DNA from: Tuctoria greenei
Taxonomy: Eukaryota; Streptophyta; Magnoliopsida; Poales; Poaceae
DNA: 64,000 nucleotides
NCBI GenBank assembly: GCA_036927565.1
Contig: JAYESD010000007.1
Coordinates: 7,523,644 to 7,587,643 of the forward strand
Direction: 5' to 3'
The position numbers and the translations under genes are program-made. The notes under the pieces were generated by a model. It searched no databases. It was not told where the DNA came from and was given only the letters and a program-made list of their open reading frames with translations. Below are positions 18,250 through 28,446 of this stretch, piece after piece (the first letter of the stretch is position 1; each line of letters begins with the position of its first letter).

Positions 18250-20376
18250 TTAGTTTTTGAGTTTAGGCACCCAAGCTAACTTAGGTCCTTGTATGTGTGA
18301 TACAAGTGATTTTGGGACCCAAAGTTGCTTGGGGAGCTTCCCCTTCATGCCCTTAATGTCTTTGTCGATGAACCTTGCCTTCACCTTGCCACCTACTTTG
18401 CTTAAGAGATAGTGATAATCATGGAAAGTAGATTTGTAGTTAGGAGGCAATTTGGGAGAAGGACGGTTGGGAAGAGGACACTCCCTCGTGTGGTGTCCGG
18501 TGACCTCACAATGTTGGCAATAGGATCCAACTTCTTTGATGAAGCTCGTCCTAAGCTCCGGTGAGGGCACCTTCCCTTTGTTGAGCACCGGGAAGGATCC
18601 AAGTCCTCTCTTGTTGAAGCCTTTGGCTTGTTGGTAGAGGATTTCCTTGTGCTTGTCCTCCCCCTTGGAAAGTCTCACCACACTAGTGCGGAGACTTTCA
18701 ATTTCGTCCATCAATTCCTTCTCCCTAAGGCTTGCTCTCGGAGGCAAAGACTTATCCAAAGTATTAGTGGCATGTGAAATAGTTGATACTTTGCCATCAA
18801 GGGTTTCCTTTTTCATGTTTTTCATTTTTAGTTCAATTGCCTCATAAGCAAGGTTAAGCACTTCATGTTTTTGAACCAAGTCATTGTGCTTTCCCAAGAG
18901 TGCTTGGTTTGCTAAGTCAAGCTCATGATGATCAAGCTTGATTTGAGCATTTTCCTCCTCGATTTGCTTGACATGTGTTTTGAGCGTGTCATGCTCTTTA
19001 AGTATGGTTACATACTTGTCATGCAAATCGAGCTTCGCACTCTCAAGTTTAGCACAAGCTTGTTCAAGTGCTTTAACCTTGCTCTTTTCCCTTTTTATGA
19101 TGACATGGTATTCATTAATCATAGATGCTAGTTCATCGGGGGAGAGCTCATCATCATCATCGCTAGAATCGTCACATACCTTAGTGTTACCTTTAGCCAT
19201 GAGGCACATAGGAGGTGGACGAAGAGGTGAGTTGTCCTTGTCGACGATGGCAAGGCACGCCAAGTTTTCTTCATCTTCACTCTCTTCATCGCTTGACTCT
19301 TCATCCGTGATCCACTCATTTGCCTCGCACATGAAGACTTTTTGAGGCTCTCTTCTCTTCTTTGGAAAGAGCTTGGTCTTCTTGCCCTTGTCAAATTTCT
19401 TCTTTCCAAAGGAGCGCTTGGGTTTGACCTCTTCTTCATCTTCATCACTTTCTTCTAGCTTTCTATGCTTTCCTTTGTGGTTGTCCTTCCTCTTGTCGGG
19501 TCTTGGACAATCATATGAAATATGGCCTTGATCACCACAATTGTAGCATGTCTTGTTTTCATCTTTTCTTGGGAGGAAGGCTTTCTTCTTTGGATCAAAG
19601 GAGTATCCCTTCTTTGCGATTTTGGAGTTTAGACGTGAGAATTTTCTCATCATCAACGCAAGCTCATCATCGTCATCTTCACTTGTTGCTTGCTCTTCTT
19701 CGCTTGAGCTAGGCTCAACCACTTTCTTTTTCTTGGGAGTTGTCTTCTTGGTTGAAGCCTTGAGAGCAATAGTTTTTGACGATGACTCCTCCATCATTCC
19801 AAGTACGCTCATCTCATGAGCATGAATTTCTCCAATGAGCTCCGAGACTTCAATGTTGTCAAGTGATTCCTTTTGGAGCATTGAGTTGATAATGTTGTAC
19901 TTGGGCTTAGGTAGAAGCATGAGGATCTTGCGGTTGATAAGTCCCTTACCAAGAGAAGCAATGTCAAGTGCGTTAATCTCCTCAATGAGCACATTTAAGC
20001 GAGAAAACATTTGGTTAACATTTTCATGAGGAAGCATTTTGAATTCATCATACTTGGATTTTAGCAAGTGATATTTGAGTTCTTTAACACGAGATGAGCC
20101 CTCATGAATTTCAATTAGACATGCCCAAATTTCACAAGCTTTCTCTTTACTAGCAATTCTAGCAAAAACGTCTTGACTTATGCATTCATAGATGGCATTT
20201 CTAGCCTTAGCATCCCATTTAATTTGATCACCAATATAAGTATGATCTCCAAATCCCGCATGGGTCGCTTCCCAAACTTCGGGAGCAATAGCCTCTAGGT
20301 AGGCACGCATGCGTGCTTTCCAATAGGCAAAGTTCTTGCCCTCGAAGGTAGGAACCGAACCCCCATTCTTGGCCAT
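18250..20376 (-). CDS. Copia-1 gag, 708 aa
   Basis: This intact ORF starts MAKNGGSVPTFEGKNFAYWK with the Copia gag N-terminal fold (DUF4219/UBN2-like). A CCHC knuckle, CYNCGDQGHISYDC, sits near residue 280 and a second, CQHCEVTGHHTREC, near residue 630. Lys-rich and acidic segments and a long predicted coiled coil (about 430-560) lie between. The length, well above that of ordinary Copia gag, fits the SIRE/Maximus lineage. It would form the particle and bind genomic RNA. The start is the first ATG after the primer site and leader, about 60 bp from the LTR. Confidence 0.92.
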   Translation of the reverse strand: MAKNGGSVPTFEGKNFAYWKARMRAYLEAIAPEVWEATHAGFGDHTYIGDQIKWDAKARNAIYECISQDVFARIASKEKACEIWACLIEIHEGSSRVKELKYHLLKSKYDEFKMLPHENVNQMFSRLNVLIEEINALDIASLGKGLINRKILMLLPKPKYNIINSMLQKESLDNIEVSELIGEIHAHEMSVLGMMEESSSKTIALKASTKKTTPKKKKVVEPSSSEEEQATSEDDDDELALMMRKFSRLNSKIAKKGYSFDPKKKAFLPRKDENKTCYNCGDQGHISYDCPRPDKRKDNHKGKHRKLEESDEDEEEVKPKRSFGKKKFDKGKKTKLFPKKRREPQKVFMCEANEWITDEESSDEESEDEENLACLAIVDKDNSPLRPPPMCLMAKGNTKVCDDSSDDDDELSPDELASMINEYHVIIKREKSKVKALEQACAKLESAKLDLHDKYVTILKEHDTLKTHVKQIEEENAQIKLDHHELDLANQALLGKHNDLVQKHEVLNLAYEAIELKMKNMKKETLDGKVSTISHATNTLDKSLPPRASLREKELMDEIESLRTSVVRLSKGEDKHKEILYQQAKGFNKRGLGSFPVLNKGKVPSPELRTSFIKEVGSYCQHCEVTGHHTRECPLPNRPSPKLPPNYKSTFHDYHYLLSKVGGKVKARFIDKDIKGMKGKLPKQLWVPKSLVSHIQGPKLAWVPKLKN

Positions 20377-20423
20377 TTAAGCTCTCTAGCGGTGAAGCTA
20401 GAATGATCCAATGAGCAACCTTG

Positions 20424-20435
20424 CTCTGATACCAA
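20424..20435 (-). other. Copia-1 primer-binding site
   Basis: The minus strand reads TGGTATCAGAGC two bases after the 5' LTR end (20438). This is the usual complement of initiator-Met tRNA and fixes the element's orientation. Confidence 0.95.
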
Positions 20436-20437
20436 TT

Positions 20438-21812
20438 GTAAGGATCGAAATGCCCAAGAGGGGGGGTGAATTGGGCTTTCTTTCAAATTTTAAAGCAATT
20501 AAGATTAACAACCTAAATCCCAATTCCCTATGCAATTAAACTATGCAATCAATATAAATTAAAGTTGCGGAATGAAGATTGCATAAGAGTAAAAAGGGAG
20601 AGAGATGCAAACGCTCAAGGGACACGGAGTTTATCCCGTGGTTCGGTAAGATCACAAGGATCTTCCTACATCCACGTTGTGGCACCCACCGAAGGGTTTT
20701 GCCACTCCCAAGTCACCGAGACAAGGGGCTTCTTCACTATTCTTCTCCGTTCGCCAACCTCGGCAAGGTGGAGCTCAAGCCTTGTACACTTTAGGATCCT
20801 CCGGGCTTCCACAATCCTCTTGGCAAGCTCCGGAAGTCACACACACCAAGGGACACTCCCCTAGGGCTCTCACTACACTAGAGACTCCAATCACCAAGAG
20901 TGGAGGCACCCAAGCACTATCTCTAGCTAGTTCTAGCCTATCTCTTGGTGTACAAATGATGAGCAAATGATGTGAAAGTGGTAGCTCTATTGCTTGAATG
21001 CTCTAGGATGTGTAGAGTATGTCTGGGCTTCAAGTCTTTTCGATTTGACAGGTTGAAGGGGTATAAATAGCCAGCCTCCACGAGATAGCCGTTGGAAAAG
21101 TAGGCTGACATCACTTCTCCGCGAACACCGGATGATCCGATGTCTCCCCTTCAGTTAACATCGGTCAAAGCCAAATTAGCTGATGTCACTGTGTCAGATA
21201 TGACCGTTGTTAGACCGATGTTGATCTGTCTTCTCATCGGATGATCCGGTGGCTCTTCCTCCAGAATTTTGCTTGATCTTGAGGCTCACTGGAGTGATCG
21301 ACCGATGTGTGTAAGTCTGCACATCGGATGATCCGGTGCTTCACTTGGTCCAATGGTATTGCAATCTGTGATGATGGCCCGATGTCACTGAGCCACTCAC
21401 ATCGGATGATCCGGTTAGTGCATTTGTCTGAGGTCTTCTTCTTCAGTTGAACCAACTCGACCGATGTGTGTCAACTCAAAGACCATCGGATGATCCGGTG
21501 TGTTCAACTTGTTGACTTCGAGTTGTTTTGAGTTGTTCTTTTGGAATTTGAACTTGTGACCTCTTTGACACTTGTTTGAAATGTTGTTTTGATTGTCTTC
21601 AAGCATTGAGTGATATCAAGTTAGAGCTTTCACTTCTTGTCTTCATATGATTTGATTTGATCTCATTCGTTGATTTTATATGGGTCTCCAATGTAATTTT
21701 GATTTCATTTGATTGAGTGTTATTGAGACCTTGCATTCACAAATTCATTAGTAATATCGAATGGTTGTCATTAATCACCGAAACCGTACCTCATGGGGCC
21801 TAGATGCTTTCA
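20438..21812 (-). repeat. Copia-1 5' LTR
   Basis: It is 1375 bp, nearly identical to 9840-11216. The right target duplication AGAAG follows at 21813-21817. It has the same U3 array (about 21124-21500) and TATA core (near 21062) as the other LTR. Confidence 0.95.
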
Positions 21813-23832
21813 AGAAGCCTAGCTCCATTTCAGCTGGAGATTTGTCGACTTTTTGCTTTCCTTCCCGCTGATGGAAAGGAGCTTCTTCTCGGCGCTTGTT
21901 GTAGCGCTCGACAAGGTTCTGGACCTCTCGGCAGTCTTGTAAAATGTGCTTCTCCGTCTTGTAGATTGGACACCACATCTTGGAACTGTCGCCGTCTTCT
22001 GACGAAGGTCGAGATCATTTTTCGGGGCGTAGCCCCCGGCCACCCGGAGCTGCAACAGCCGCAGCAATTGGGGCACCGACCGACGACTTTTTCTTGCCCG
22101 TTGGTATTTTTCTTATTTTTGCCACCACCGGAGGTAGTGACTTCAGCTTTGGAGGGCTTTTTATTAACCTCCGGAGCTAGCTTTGAGTGCATTTCTCGGC
22201 CCTCTGCGGCCCGGGCGCACCTGTCAGCCAGGCTGAACAACTCTGTGACGCTGGTGAACTCCTTCGTCGCCAGCTTCTCCAACATCTTTTTATCTCTGAC
22301 ACCTTGTCTGAATGCCACGATGATAGATGCATTGTAGATGAAGGAAATGGTATTACGTACCAGAGAAAACTGGTGGATAAAGGACTGCACCGATTCTCCC
22401 GATGTTTGCTTAACTGCAAACAAGTCCAGTTCGGTGCCTGGTTGAGTGTAGGAACTCCCAAAGTTGGCGATGAACTATTGGGATAGTTCCGTCCAACTAT
22501 TGATGGAGTCGGGTGGGAGACTCATGAACCAGGACCTGGCGGTCCCAGTCAAAGCAATAGGAAAATAGTTGGCCATCACGGCCTCATTGTCGTCAGCTGC
22601 AAGTATAGCGGTGGAGTAGATTTGAAGGAATTTGGCGAGGTTGACAGTTCCATCGAATTTCTTCAACGGATGAGGCCGAAACTTCTGGGGCCAGCGGACC
22701 ATGCGTAGATGCATGGCCAAGGCTGAACAGCCGCCCCCCACTCCCGAAGGGGGAGGGTTTTCACGAGCCTCCCGCCTTTCGCGAGCACGCTCGATGTGGA
22801 CGCAACCGTCCTGCTGTCGTTAACGGTGGTCGAGCTCCGACCGCGGGTCGTGCGTCAAAAGCCTCGACGAAGTGTGGGTGCGACGTGCCCCGGAGGGCAA
22901 CGAGGTGACCTGTTGGGATGCAGCACGTCTCCTGTGTGAAGCTTGCAGACCAAGTCTTCCTTACAAGATCTGTGAAGGTTCTTGCCCCGAAGGAGTAGGA
23001 CCCTGATAATTGATGCCATCGGCTGCAGTTGCAACCAGATGTTCAACATCAGCCCTCTAGGGGTGGGCAAAAAAAAAACCGAACTGAAAAAATGAATTCG
23101 GGTATCACTCTCGGCTACCTAAAATAACTGAATAACCGAACAATAAAATCTCAAGTTAAATTATGATCTACGAATCCTAAGCAATATAGATTTTGATATT
23201 TCATTTGTGAGTTTTGATATGTCAAATCATTAGATTAAACTATTTATTTACGATCTATCATTAATTAACTAATAATGTATTATCTCTCGAGATTAAATTT
23301 ACGAATGATATTAATCTTATATTGATTGTTTAGAGCATGAAGTAAGAATAATATACAATTCGGGTATTTTGGGTAAGACCGAACCGAAATTTAAGTACCC
23401 AAAAATTTCGGGTACCTAATATTGTATAACATTTCGGGTAGTGATTTTCAAAAACCGAAATTCAAAAACGCCGAAATGACCGAACCGAATTTACCGGGTA
23501 GACCGAACGCCCGCCCCTACAGCCCTCCACTGCTCCATCGCACCTTGGAGTGCTCCTAGAGGTGGTGAACGTTGGAGTAGAGTACGCGCAACAATTAGCG
23601 CGTGCTCAGAGTTGTTATTCGTTGATGCCATGATCAACGCGAGTACTCCATCATGTTAGCATTGTTTGCCGGAACAGACGGCGGTGGTGGTGGCATGACG
23701 CCCGCCGGGACAATGGCGGTTGTTGGCTTTTGAATGTTGGAAGGATTCACTCCAGCAGGCTGCTCAACGTTGTTGCCGTTGGATGATCCTGCGGCGGAGT
23801 TCACTATCTTGAGATCTCAGGCGCCCCCTATT
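21813..23832 (-). pseudogene. Gypsy-1 gag remnant, split by a MITE
   Basis: From the start near 23805 (an ATA where Gypsy-2 has ATG) the N-terminal region is interrupted by the MITE at 23058-23519. The Retrotrans_gag core is at 22741-22475 (MHLRMVRWPQKFRPH, LTGTARSWFMSLPPDS) and at 22423-22180 in another frame (GVRDKKMLEKLATKEF). A WCPIYKTEKHILQDC zinc-like motif is at about 21975. Frames shift at least twice. The 3' part continues beyond Copia-1 at 9839. Confidence 0.85.
23058..23519. mobile_element. hAT-type MITE, 462 bp
   Basis: The ends are TAGGGGTGGGC (23058-23068) and GCCCGCCCCTA (23509-23519), inverted repeats with one difference. The 8-bp flanks CAGCCCTC at 23050-23057 and 23520-23527 are identical, the target length of hAT elements. 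The interior is AT-rich with repeated CCGAACCGAA/TTCGGGTA words and has no ORF. Removing the element and one duplicate rejoins Gypsy-1 gag. Confidence 0.9.
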
Positions 23833-23844
23833 CGGCGCGCCAAA
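23822..23844 (-). other. Gypsy-1 primer-binding region
   Basis: The minus strand reads TTTGGCGCGCC then GAATAGGGGG directly after the LTR end. The matching place in Gypsy-2 is TTGGCGCGCCAGGTAGGGGG. I do not assign the tRNA. Confidence 0.7.
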
Positions 23845-24669
23845 TGTCGAAGCGTACGAATGACACTTCCCCCAGTACTATTAAATTGTAGCCCGCGGAG
23901 GTTCTTAGATCGGTTTTGGCGTGCAGAGATTCTAGACAAGATGATGACAGAGAGAATTTACGTGGTTCGGACCGCCTGAGCATAATACCCTACTCCACGG
24001 GATGTGTGTTGTTGTATTCGGGATTCACTGGTGCTTGCGTGCCTATGAGCTTGATTGTCTGTATCGCGCAGCTCGGTCCCTTTTATAATCCAAGGGATGG
24101 CTATTACATCAACTATCTGGCCCGACATGTGGCAACGACAGTTACTATTGCCTAATACACAATTTAAGTGTGTTTAAACATCCTAGTAGTATGATAACGC
24201 GCCTTAATGGCGGCGTTACCGGTATTAAGGGTCTTTTGATCGTGTGTCATTAATATTATATTAATGACACATAATCAGGCCTTGTAACTGTAGCAATAAT
24301 TGTCCCTTGAATATTCGTGCCGTTGGAGAACTGTCAGTATTCCCGTTGGTGTCGTAGGTCCGGAAGCTCAACACGTGGCAGCTCCGGAGCTTCCCCTCGT
24401 GGGGAGGTAGGTTCGGAACCGCTCTGGAGCTTCCGTTTACTGGGGTTAGATCTGGGGTCACTGGTCACGTCTCAAGCACGGAGCTTTCATATGTAGAGAG
24501 TTTAGCTCTGGTCTTATATTACACGTGATAGTGCCGGAGCTACCCATCTCAAGGAGGCGGGTCCAGTGCCGTGTACACGTGAGGCCTACGGAGGTCTTCA
24601 ACTTGAATGGGAGAACTTCTTAGCTTTTCTTGCGGTATTATGGAGTAACCGATACGCAGAGTACCGACA
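23845..24669 (-). repeat. Gypsy-1 5' LTR
   Basis: The LTR, 825 bp, is bounded by TGTCGAAGCG and GTACCGACA on the plus strand. It is homologous to but diverged from the Gypsy-2 LTRs, including the block ACGTGGTTCGG...CCTACTCCAC. A minus-strand TATA box TATAAAAG lies at 24080-24087. Confidence 0.85.
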
Positions 24670-24740
24670 GAGTCGTATTCTTTTAAAACTATTTAGTTTG
24701 AATGCTATTTTTAATCTTCAACCGAGTTTAACTAATCTCC

Positions 24741-25160
24741 CTTGCTGGATAGGCTGCACGAAAGTCAGCCTCCACCGCTAGAGGAGTAAAGAAGCCCCAC
24801 CTATCAAGTCTGATCATATGCTCCATGATTTTTAATTTGTTCCGATGCAAATGTTAAATAGTGAGATTTGTAAGTACCAGAAGATCAGGAAGCTGCTCTT
24901 TCAAAGGCTTGTTAGAGAATTTGCACAGGACTTCATGGTATGTTGTTGTAATTCACCTAGCACTATCTTATCTTGCTTATGCTGCATGTATTTGATCTCG
25001 ATGAGTGCTTGATTAACTTGTCCTTATTCTGCAGATCGATCTGCGTTTCCAGACCCACGCTGTCCTTGCCCTCCAGGAGGCTGCAGAGGGTTACCTCGTT
25101 GGTCTGTTCGAGGACACCAACATGTGCGCCATCCATGCCAAACGCGTGACCATCATGCCT
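24741..25160 (+). pseudogene. Histone H3.3-like pseudogene with a retained intron
   Basis: Three homologous blocks are visible. The first is 24741-24800 (AARKSA, GVKKPH), with a TAG at 24750-24752. After 35 unrelated bases and a frame change comes 24836-24937 (EICKYQK, FQRLVREFAQDF), which lacks five codons of the STELLIRKL region. A 97-bp GT-AG intron (24938-25034) follows. The third is 25035-25160 (IDLRFQTHAVLALQEAAE, LVGLFEDTN, CAIHAKRVTIMP). The last ~14 codons of H3 are replaced by unrelated sequence with a stop at 25209-25211. Residues T, H and L at the places matching 31, 87 and 90 favour the replacement variant H3.3. The retained intron argues against a processed copy. Confidence 0.88.
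24938..25034 (+). other. Intron of the H3.3-like pseudogene
   Basis: It begins GTATGTTG and ends TTATTCTGCAG, and it interrupts the homology exactly between the AQDF and DLRFQ blocks. Confidence 0.85.
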
Positions 25161-26992
25161 ATATTGTATTGTGTCAGATGCTTATATTGTAAAGTGATTA
25201 TATTGGTTTGACTAGTAGAGGTGTGATGCTTACACCATCTGCAGTAGTTCACTGCAAAGTTTACTGAACTGTAAATATAAAGTAGACTACTGGAAATATA
25301 AAGTAGGTGTTCAGAGTGAACAAAGTACTGGAAGTATAGAAGATAGAGTAAGTTTTAGAGGGAACCGCTATGGATGGTCTTATTTTATATACTGATTATG
25401 TTGGAATCATATTAACAATTTGTTGATGTGAAGTATCACAATGCTCGTGTATCAGTGTGCTTCTTTTTACTTGTATTTTACTACTCCCTCCCTTCTGAAC
25501 TAGTTGAACCTCCTCTAAATTAAACGAAAACACATTTTATTATTTGATTCTATAAGGATATAGAAAAAAGTTTCCATATTTTTCCATATAAGGGCAAAGA
25601 AAAATATATGTATAAATGTCCGTTATATTTTTATTTGCATTTTCCCATATTTTGACATTTTTTTCTAAAATTGTACAATTTTCCCATTTTTGAAAATATT
25701 TTGTAAATCTTATTTCTGATTTTTCTATTTTTTAATTTTATTCCAATTATATTTTCTTCTTTATTTTTATGGTTTTCTGTTAATTTAATATGTTTTATTT
25801 AGTTTTTACTTATTTCTGAATTTTTATGATTTTTTATTTTCTTATGGTTTATATTTTTTACTTAATCCTGAGTTTTTATGATTTTTTTAATTTTTAATTT
25901 TTTTATAATTTTTTACTTATTCTGATTTTTTCTGATTTTTTGATAGTTTTTTGTATTTTTAAATAACACAAGGGTAGTTTGGTCAATTTATTAGTGTTTT
26001 GTTATTACAAAAGTTAATTAGAGCCGAAATCATGTTTGAATGGTAAACGAGCAATTGTACTTCCATTATAATGGTATTTGAGCGTGTTGCTTGTTAGGGA
26101 TAGCGTTTTGGTGAAACCCACTTTTGAGGATAGCAAAATTCCAAATTTCTCCTCTGGTGTGGCAAAGCAATATCGGATAATGTAATTTTTATATAGGAAT
26201 AAAGATGCTGGAGGTTGAAGAGGACTGACTGCAGCAGCGTGAATCCCTCAACAATTAGCGCATGGGACACAACGCAACAAATAATAGCCCGCGTAATCAA
26301 TAAATCATCAATAGCCTGTAAGGCCTTGTAAGGAAGAGCCCAAATTAGCTAGCCACCAGCCCATTACGTTGAGTACACCACACATGCTCTGTCATGTTGT
26401 GCGAGTCCACAACGCAAGCCGGCAGGGGTAAAGTCTAGACGCTAAAAACCATTCAATTTTGGGATTGTTTATGTTTGAGGCACCTGAAATTTATTTAATA
26501 TCCAATCATTGTCATTAGCAGTTAATCTTTGTAGTTAACAAAATTAACAATTTTTTCTACAATTCGTACATTAATAAATTATTTTACAACTAACATAATC
26601 CTTACAATTAATAGAATTAATAATTAACATAACTGACAAATAACATAATTAGCAATTAAGGCTAATCACTCAAACCGGTCGCCTAATGTTGTCGCCTAAT
26701 GCATAAGGCGACTGAGAAAGAGCATTTCCGTTCAATTTTTGTCCAGCCGACAAATGGTTCAATGTTTGTCAGTAATTTGTAGGTTTGAAGACATGCAATA
26801 TGTTCAGTAGGACGTTGCTCACGTACTTTTCAAGTTGAAGCAATGTCAAAGAGGGCTAGTGAACACATATTGATTAAGAAAACAAATAAACAGACTCATT
26901 GAATATAAACCAAAGACGACTAAAGTGTAGTTTCATTTCACAGATATAGTTAGTGATCTAGGAAATTGCAAACCAATTGATCTCTAACTTAT
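25161..26992. other. Intergenic, AT-rich, no gene seen
   Basis: A T-rich low-complexity tract spans about 25540-25980. CTACTCCCTCC at 25481 looks like one end of a Stowaway-type MITE, but I find no matching other end. About 26520-26660 holds degenerate AATTAACATAA repeats, and 26691-26712 a small inverted repeat GTCGCCT...AGGCGAC. No RNA gene is recognised. Confidence 0.5.
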
Positions 26993-27540
26993 TCTTTTTT
27001 TTGTTAGAAAAGCCCCCCAGCAGCGCTAGATGGGGAATTCATTTAAGTGGGAGTTTTGAAAAAAAAAAACTTACAAAGCCATTACATTCGGAGTCCAGAT
27101 GTGGCCATAATCTGGGCGTAAGTGCCATTGCTGGAGAGAGAATAGAGAGGAGGGGCAGGCATTCAAATCAGACTAGTTTTGCCGCCCATCCATCAGGCGC
27201 TCTAGGTGTAAGGTGTTTAGCTCCCGCGATCTTCCATTGTTTGGCTTCATCCTTGATGTCTGCGATCAGGCGCACTGCAGTTCTGTCCTTGCCGTCGAAT
27301 ATCCGAGCGTTGCGCTCTTTCCACAATGCCCAGCAGACAAAGATCGCCATAGAACGAAGGCCTTTGCAATGGCCGCCACTCACACTCAGTAAGCTAAGCC
27401 GGTCGATGTGGCCATCAAGTGGTGACCACGCTATTGGCTCAAGTGACGGGCCTGAAGCCAGGCTCCAAGCTCCGTCCAGACATCCCGCGATAGAGGGCAC
27501 TCCTAGAGCAAGTGTGTCACAGTTTCAGATTGCGGCAGCA
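26993..27540 (-). mobile_element. LINE (L1-type) 3' part
   Basis: The minus strand from 27540 encodes the C-terminal LINE ORF2 region (LPQSETVTHLL, ECPLSRDVWTELGAWL, WALWKERNARIF) and ends in a short A-run at about 26993-27001. It continues the right LINE segment at 59226-60928, from which element D separates it. The CAGCA at 27536-27540 is the target duplication. In-frame stops make it inactive. Confidence 0.85.
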
Positions 27541-27545
27541 TGTAA

Positions 27546-28055
27546 GGCTATCCGCACTGGTTAACTATAAATATGACCTCTAAAGAAATATTTCAACTCA
27601 TTTACATTCACCTCTAAAAGATTTTTAACTTTACAGTTCAGCTCTCTGCACCTGTAGCCTCTAAATCGAACCTCTATATCAACTAACACCTATTTTATAT
27701 CATTCCATATAACTATCTTTTTTTTATATTATAACTTATAACTATTTCTATCTCAATAATATTATATTCGCTTTTTAAAGAATCCAATACATTTATTTTC
27801 TTCTTTTTATTTCCTATTCCCTTTTTATGTTTCTCCCGTTTTTTCTTTTCTCATTTTTTCTCTCTCCCATTTCTTTCCATTTTCTCCATGACGTTGGGGT
27901 GTCCAGGCTGCTTGGCTGACCTTCACTTTTGGCGTGCCACTATGGTGACCGGAATGATGGCGTTCGGCTTACAGGGCACAGGTGCAGGTTTAGTTCTTGT
28001 CAGGCCGCCAGATTTGAAGTCCCGGTGGCTTTGGAGGCCACCGGTGCGGACAGCC
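27546..28055. mobile_element. PIF/Harbinger (Tourist-like) MITE, 510 bp
   Basis: The ends GGCTATCCGCACTGGT (27546-27561) and ACCGGTGCGGACAGCC (28040-28055) are inverted repeats with 14 of 16 positions matching. TAA flanks both sides (27543-27545, 28056-28058), the target of Harbinger elements. LTR-B at 45180 is uninterrupted TGTAACACCC, proving the empty site. No ORF is found in the interior. Confidence 0.88.
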
Positions 28056-28438
28056 TAACACCCTAAAAATCAGTTGAACAAAAAAAAAGAAAAAAACATT
28101 AGCTTGCACCGGCCCAGACCCAAGTCGCGGAGGCTACCTCCTGCCGAACCCTCGTGCTTGTGGGCACGCTGCCGCCGCCAGGAGCAGACGCATTGCCGCT
28201 GCTAGACCACGTTCTCACATGATGCCGCCTCCACTCCGTATGTGTGTGCGTCCCAGCCCCACGCCCGTGTCTCTCTCTTCTAGGCGGGCCCCACACATCA
28301 GCAGTTTCTTCCTCCCACAACCGTCACCCCAAATCACGCCAACCTTCACACGCCCGACAGCGCTGCGCAGCAGCCGTCGTGACCCCTGCGTTCTTGCCCC
28401 TTCCCCGCCTCACTCGCGCTCAAGCAACCACCCTCCCT

Positions 28439-28446
28439 ATTTAATC
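28439..28446 (+). promoter_or_regulatory. Element D LTR-A TATA box
   Basis: TATTTAAT lies after CCCTCC and before a GC-rich leader. LTR-B has the same motif at 45553-45560. Confidence 0.55.

Larger units (their letters stand above)
9840..21812 (-). mobile_element. Copia-1: SIRE/Maximus-type LTR retrotransposon, near-intact, 12 kb
   Basis: Two nearly identical LTRs (9840-11216, 20438-21812), an initiator-Met primer site, gag, pol in PR-INT-RT-RNH order, and an extra 688-codon ORF between pol and the 3' LTR define the element. I found only about a dozen differences between the LTRs by eye, and only one stop in pol, so it is the youngest large insertion in the left half. The long gag with two zinc knuckles, the LTR size and the extra 3' ORF are typical of the SIRE/Maximus lineage. 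It sits inside Gypsy-1. Confidence 0.95.
4530..24669 (-). mobile_element. Gypsy-1: Tat-lineage LTR retrotransposon, 3'-truncated, nested host of three insertions
   Basis: The element reads right to left: 5' LTR 24669-23845, primer site, gag, protease, RT and RNase H, then truncation near 4530 before integrase. Its integrase, antisense ORF region and 3' LTR are missing. Element E, Copia-1 and a hAT-type MITE interrupt it, each with its own target duplication. It is closely related to Gypsy-2 (30330-43383), which shows what is lost. The base run after the 5' LTR is GAGTC (24670-24674), whose partner cannot be found because the left end is gone. Confidence 0.85.

Noticed and set aside
24741..25211. 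Functional histone H3 gene
   Set aside because: There is a stop in the N-terminal block, a frame change, an internal deletion and loss of the C-terminal helix end.
25481..25491. Stowaway MITE end (CTACTCCCTCC)
   Set aside because: No complementary terminus or TA duplication was found downstream within about 1 kb.
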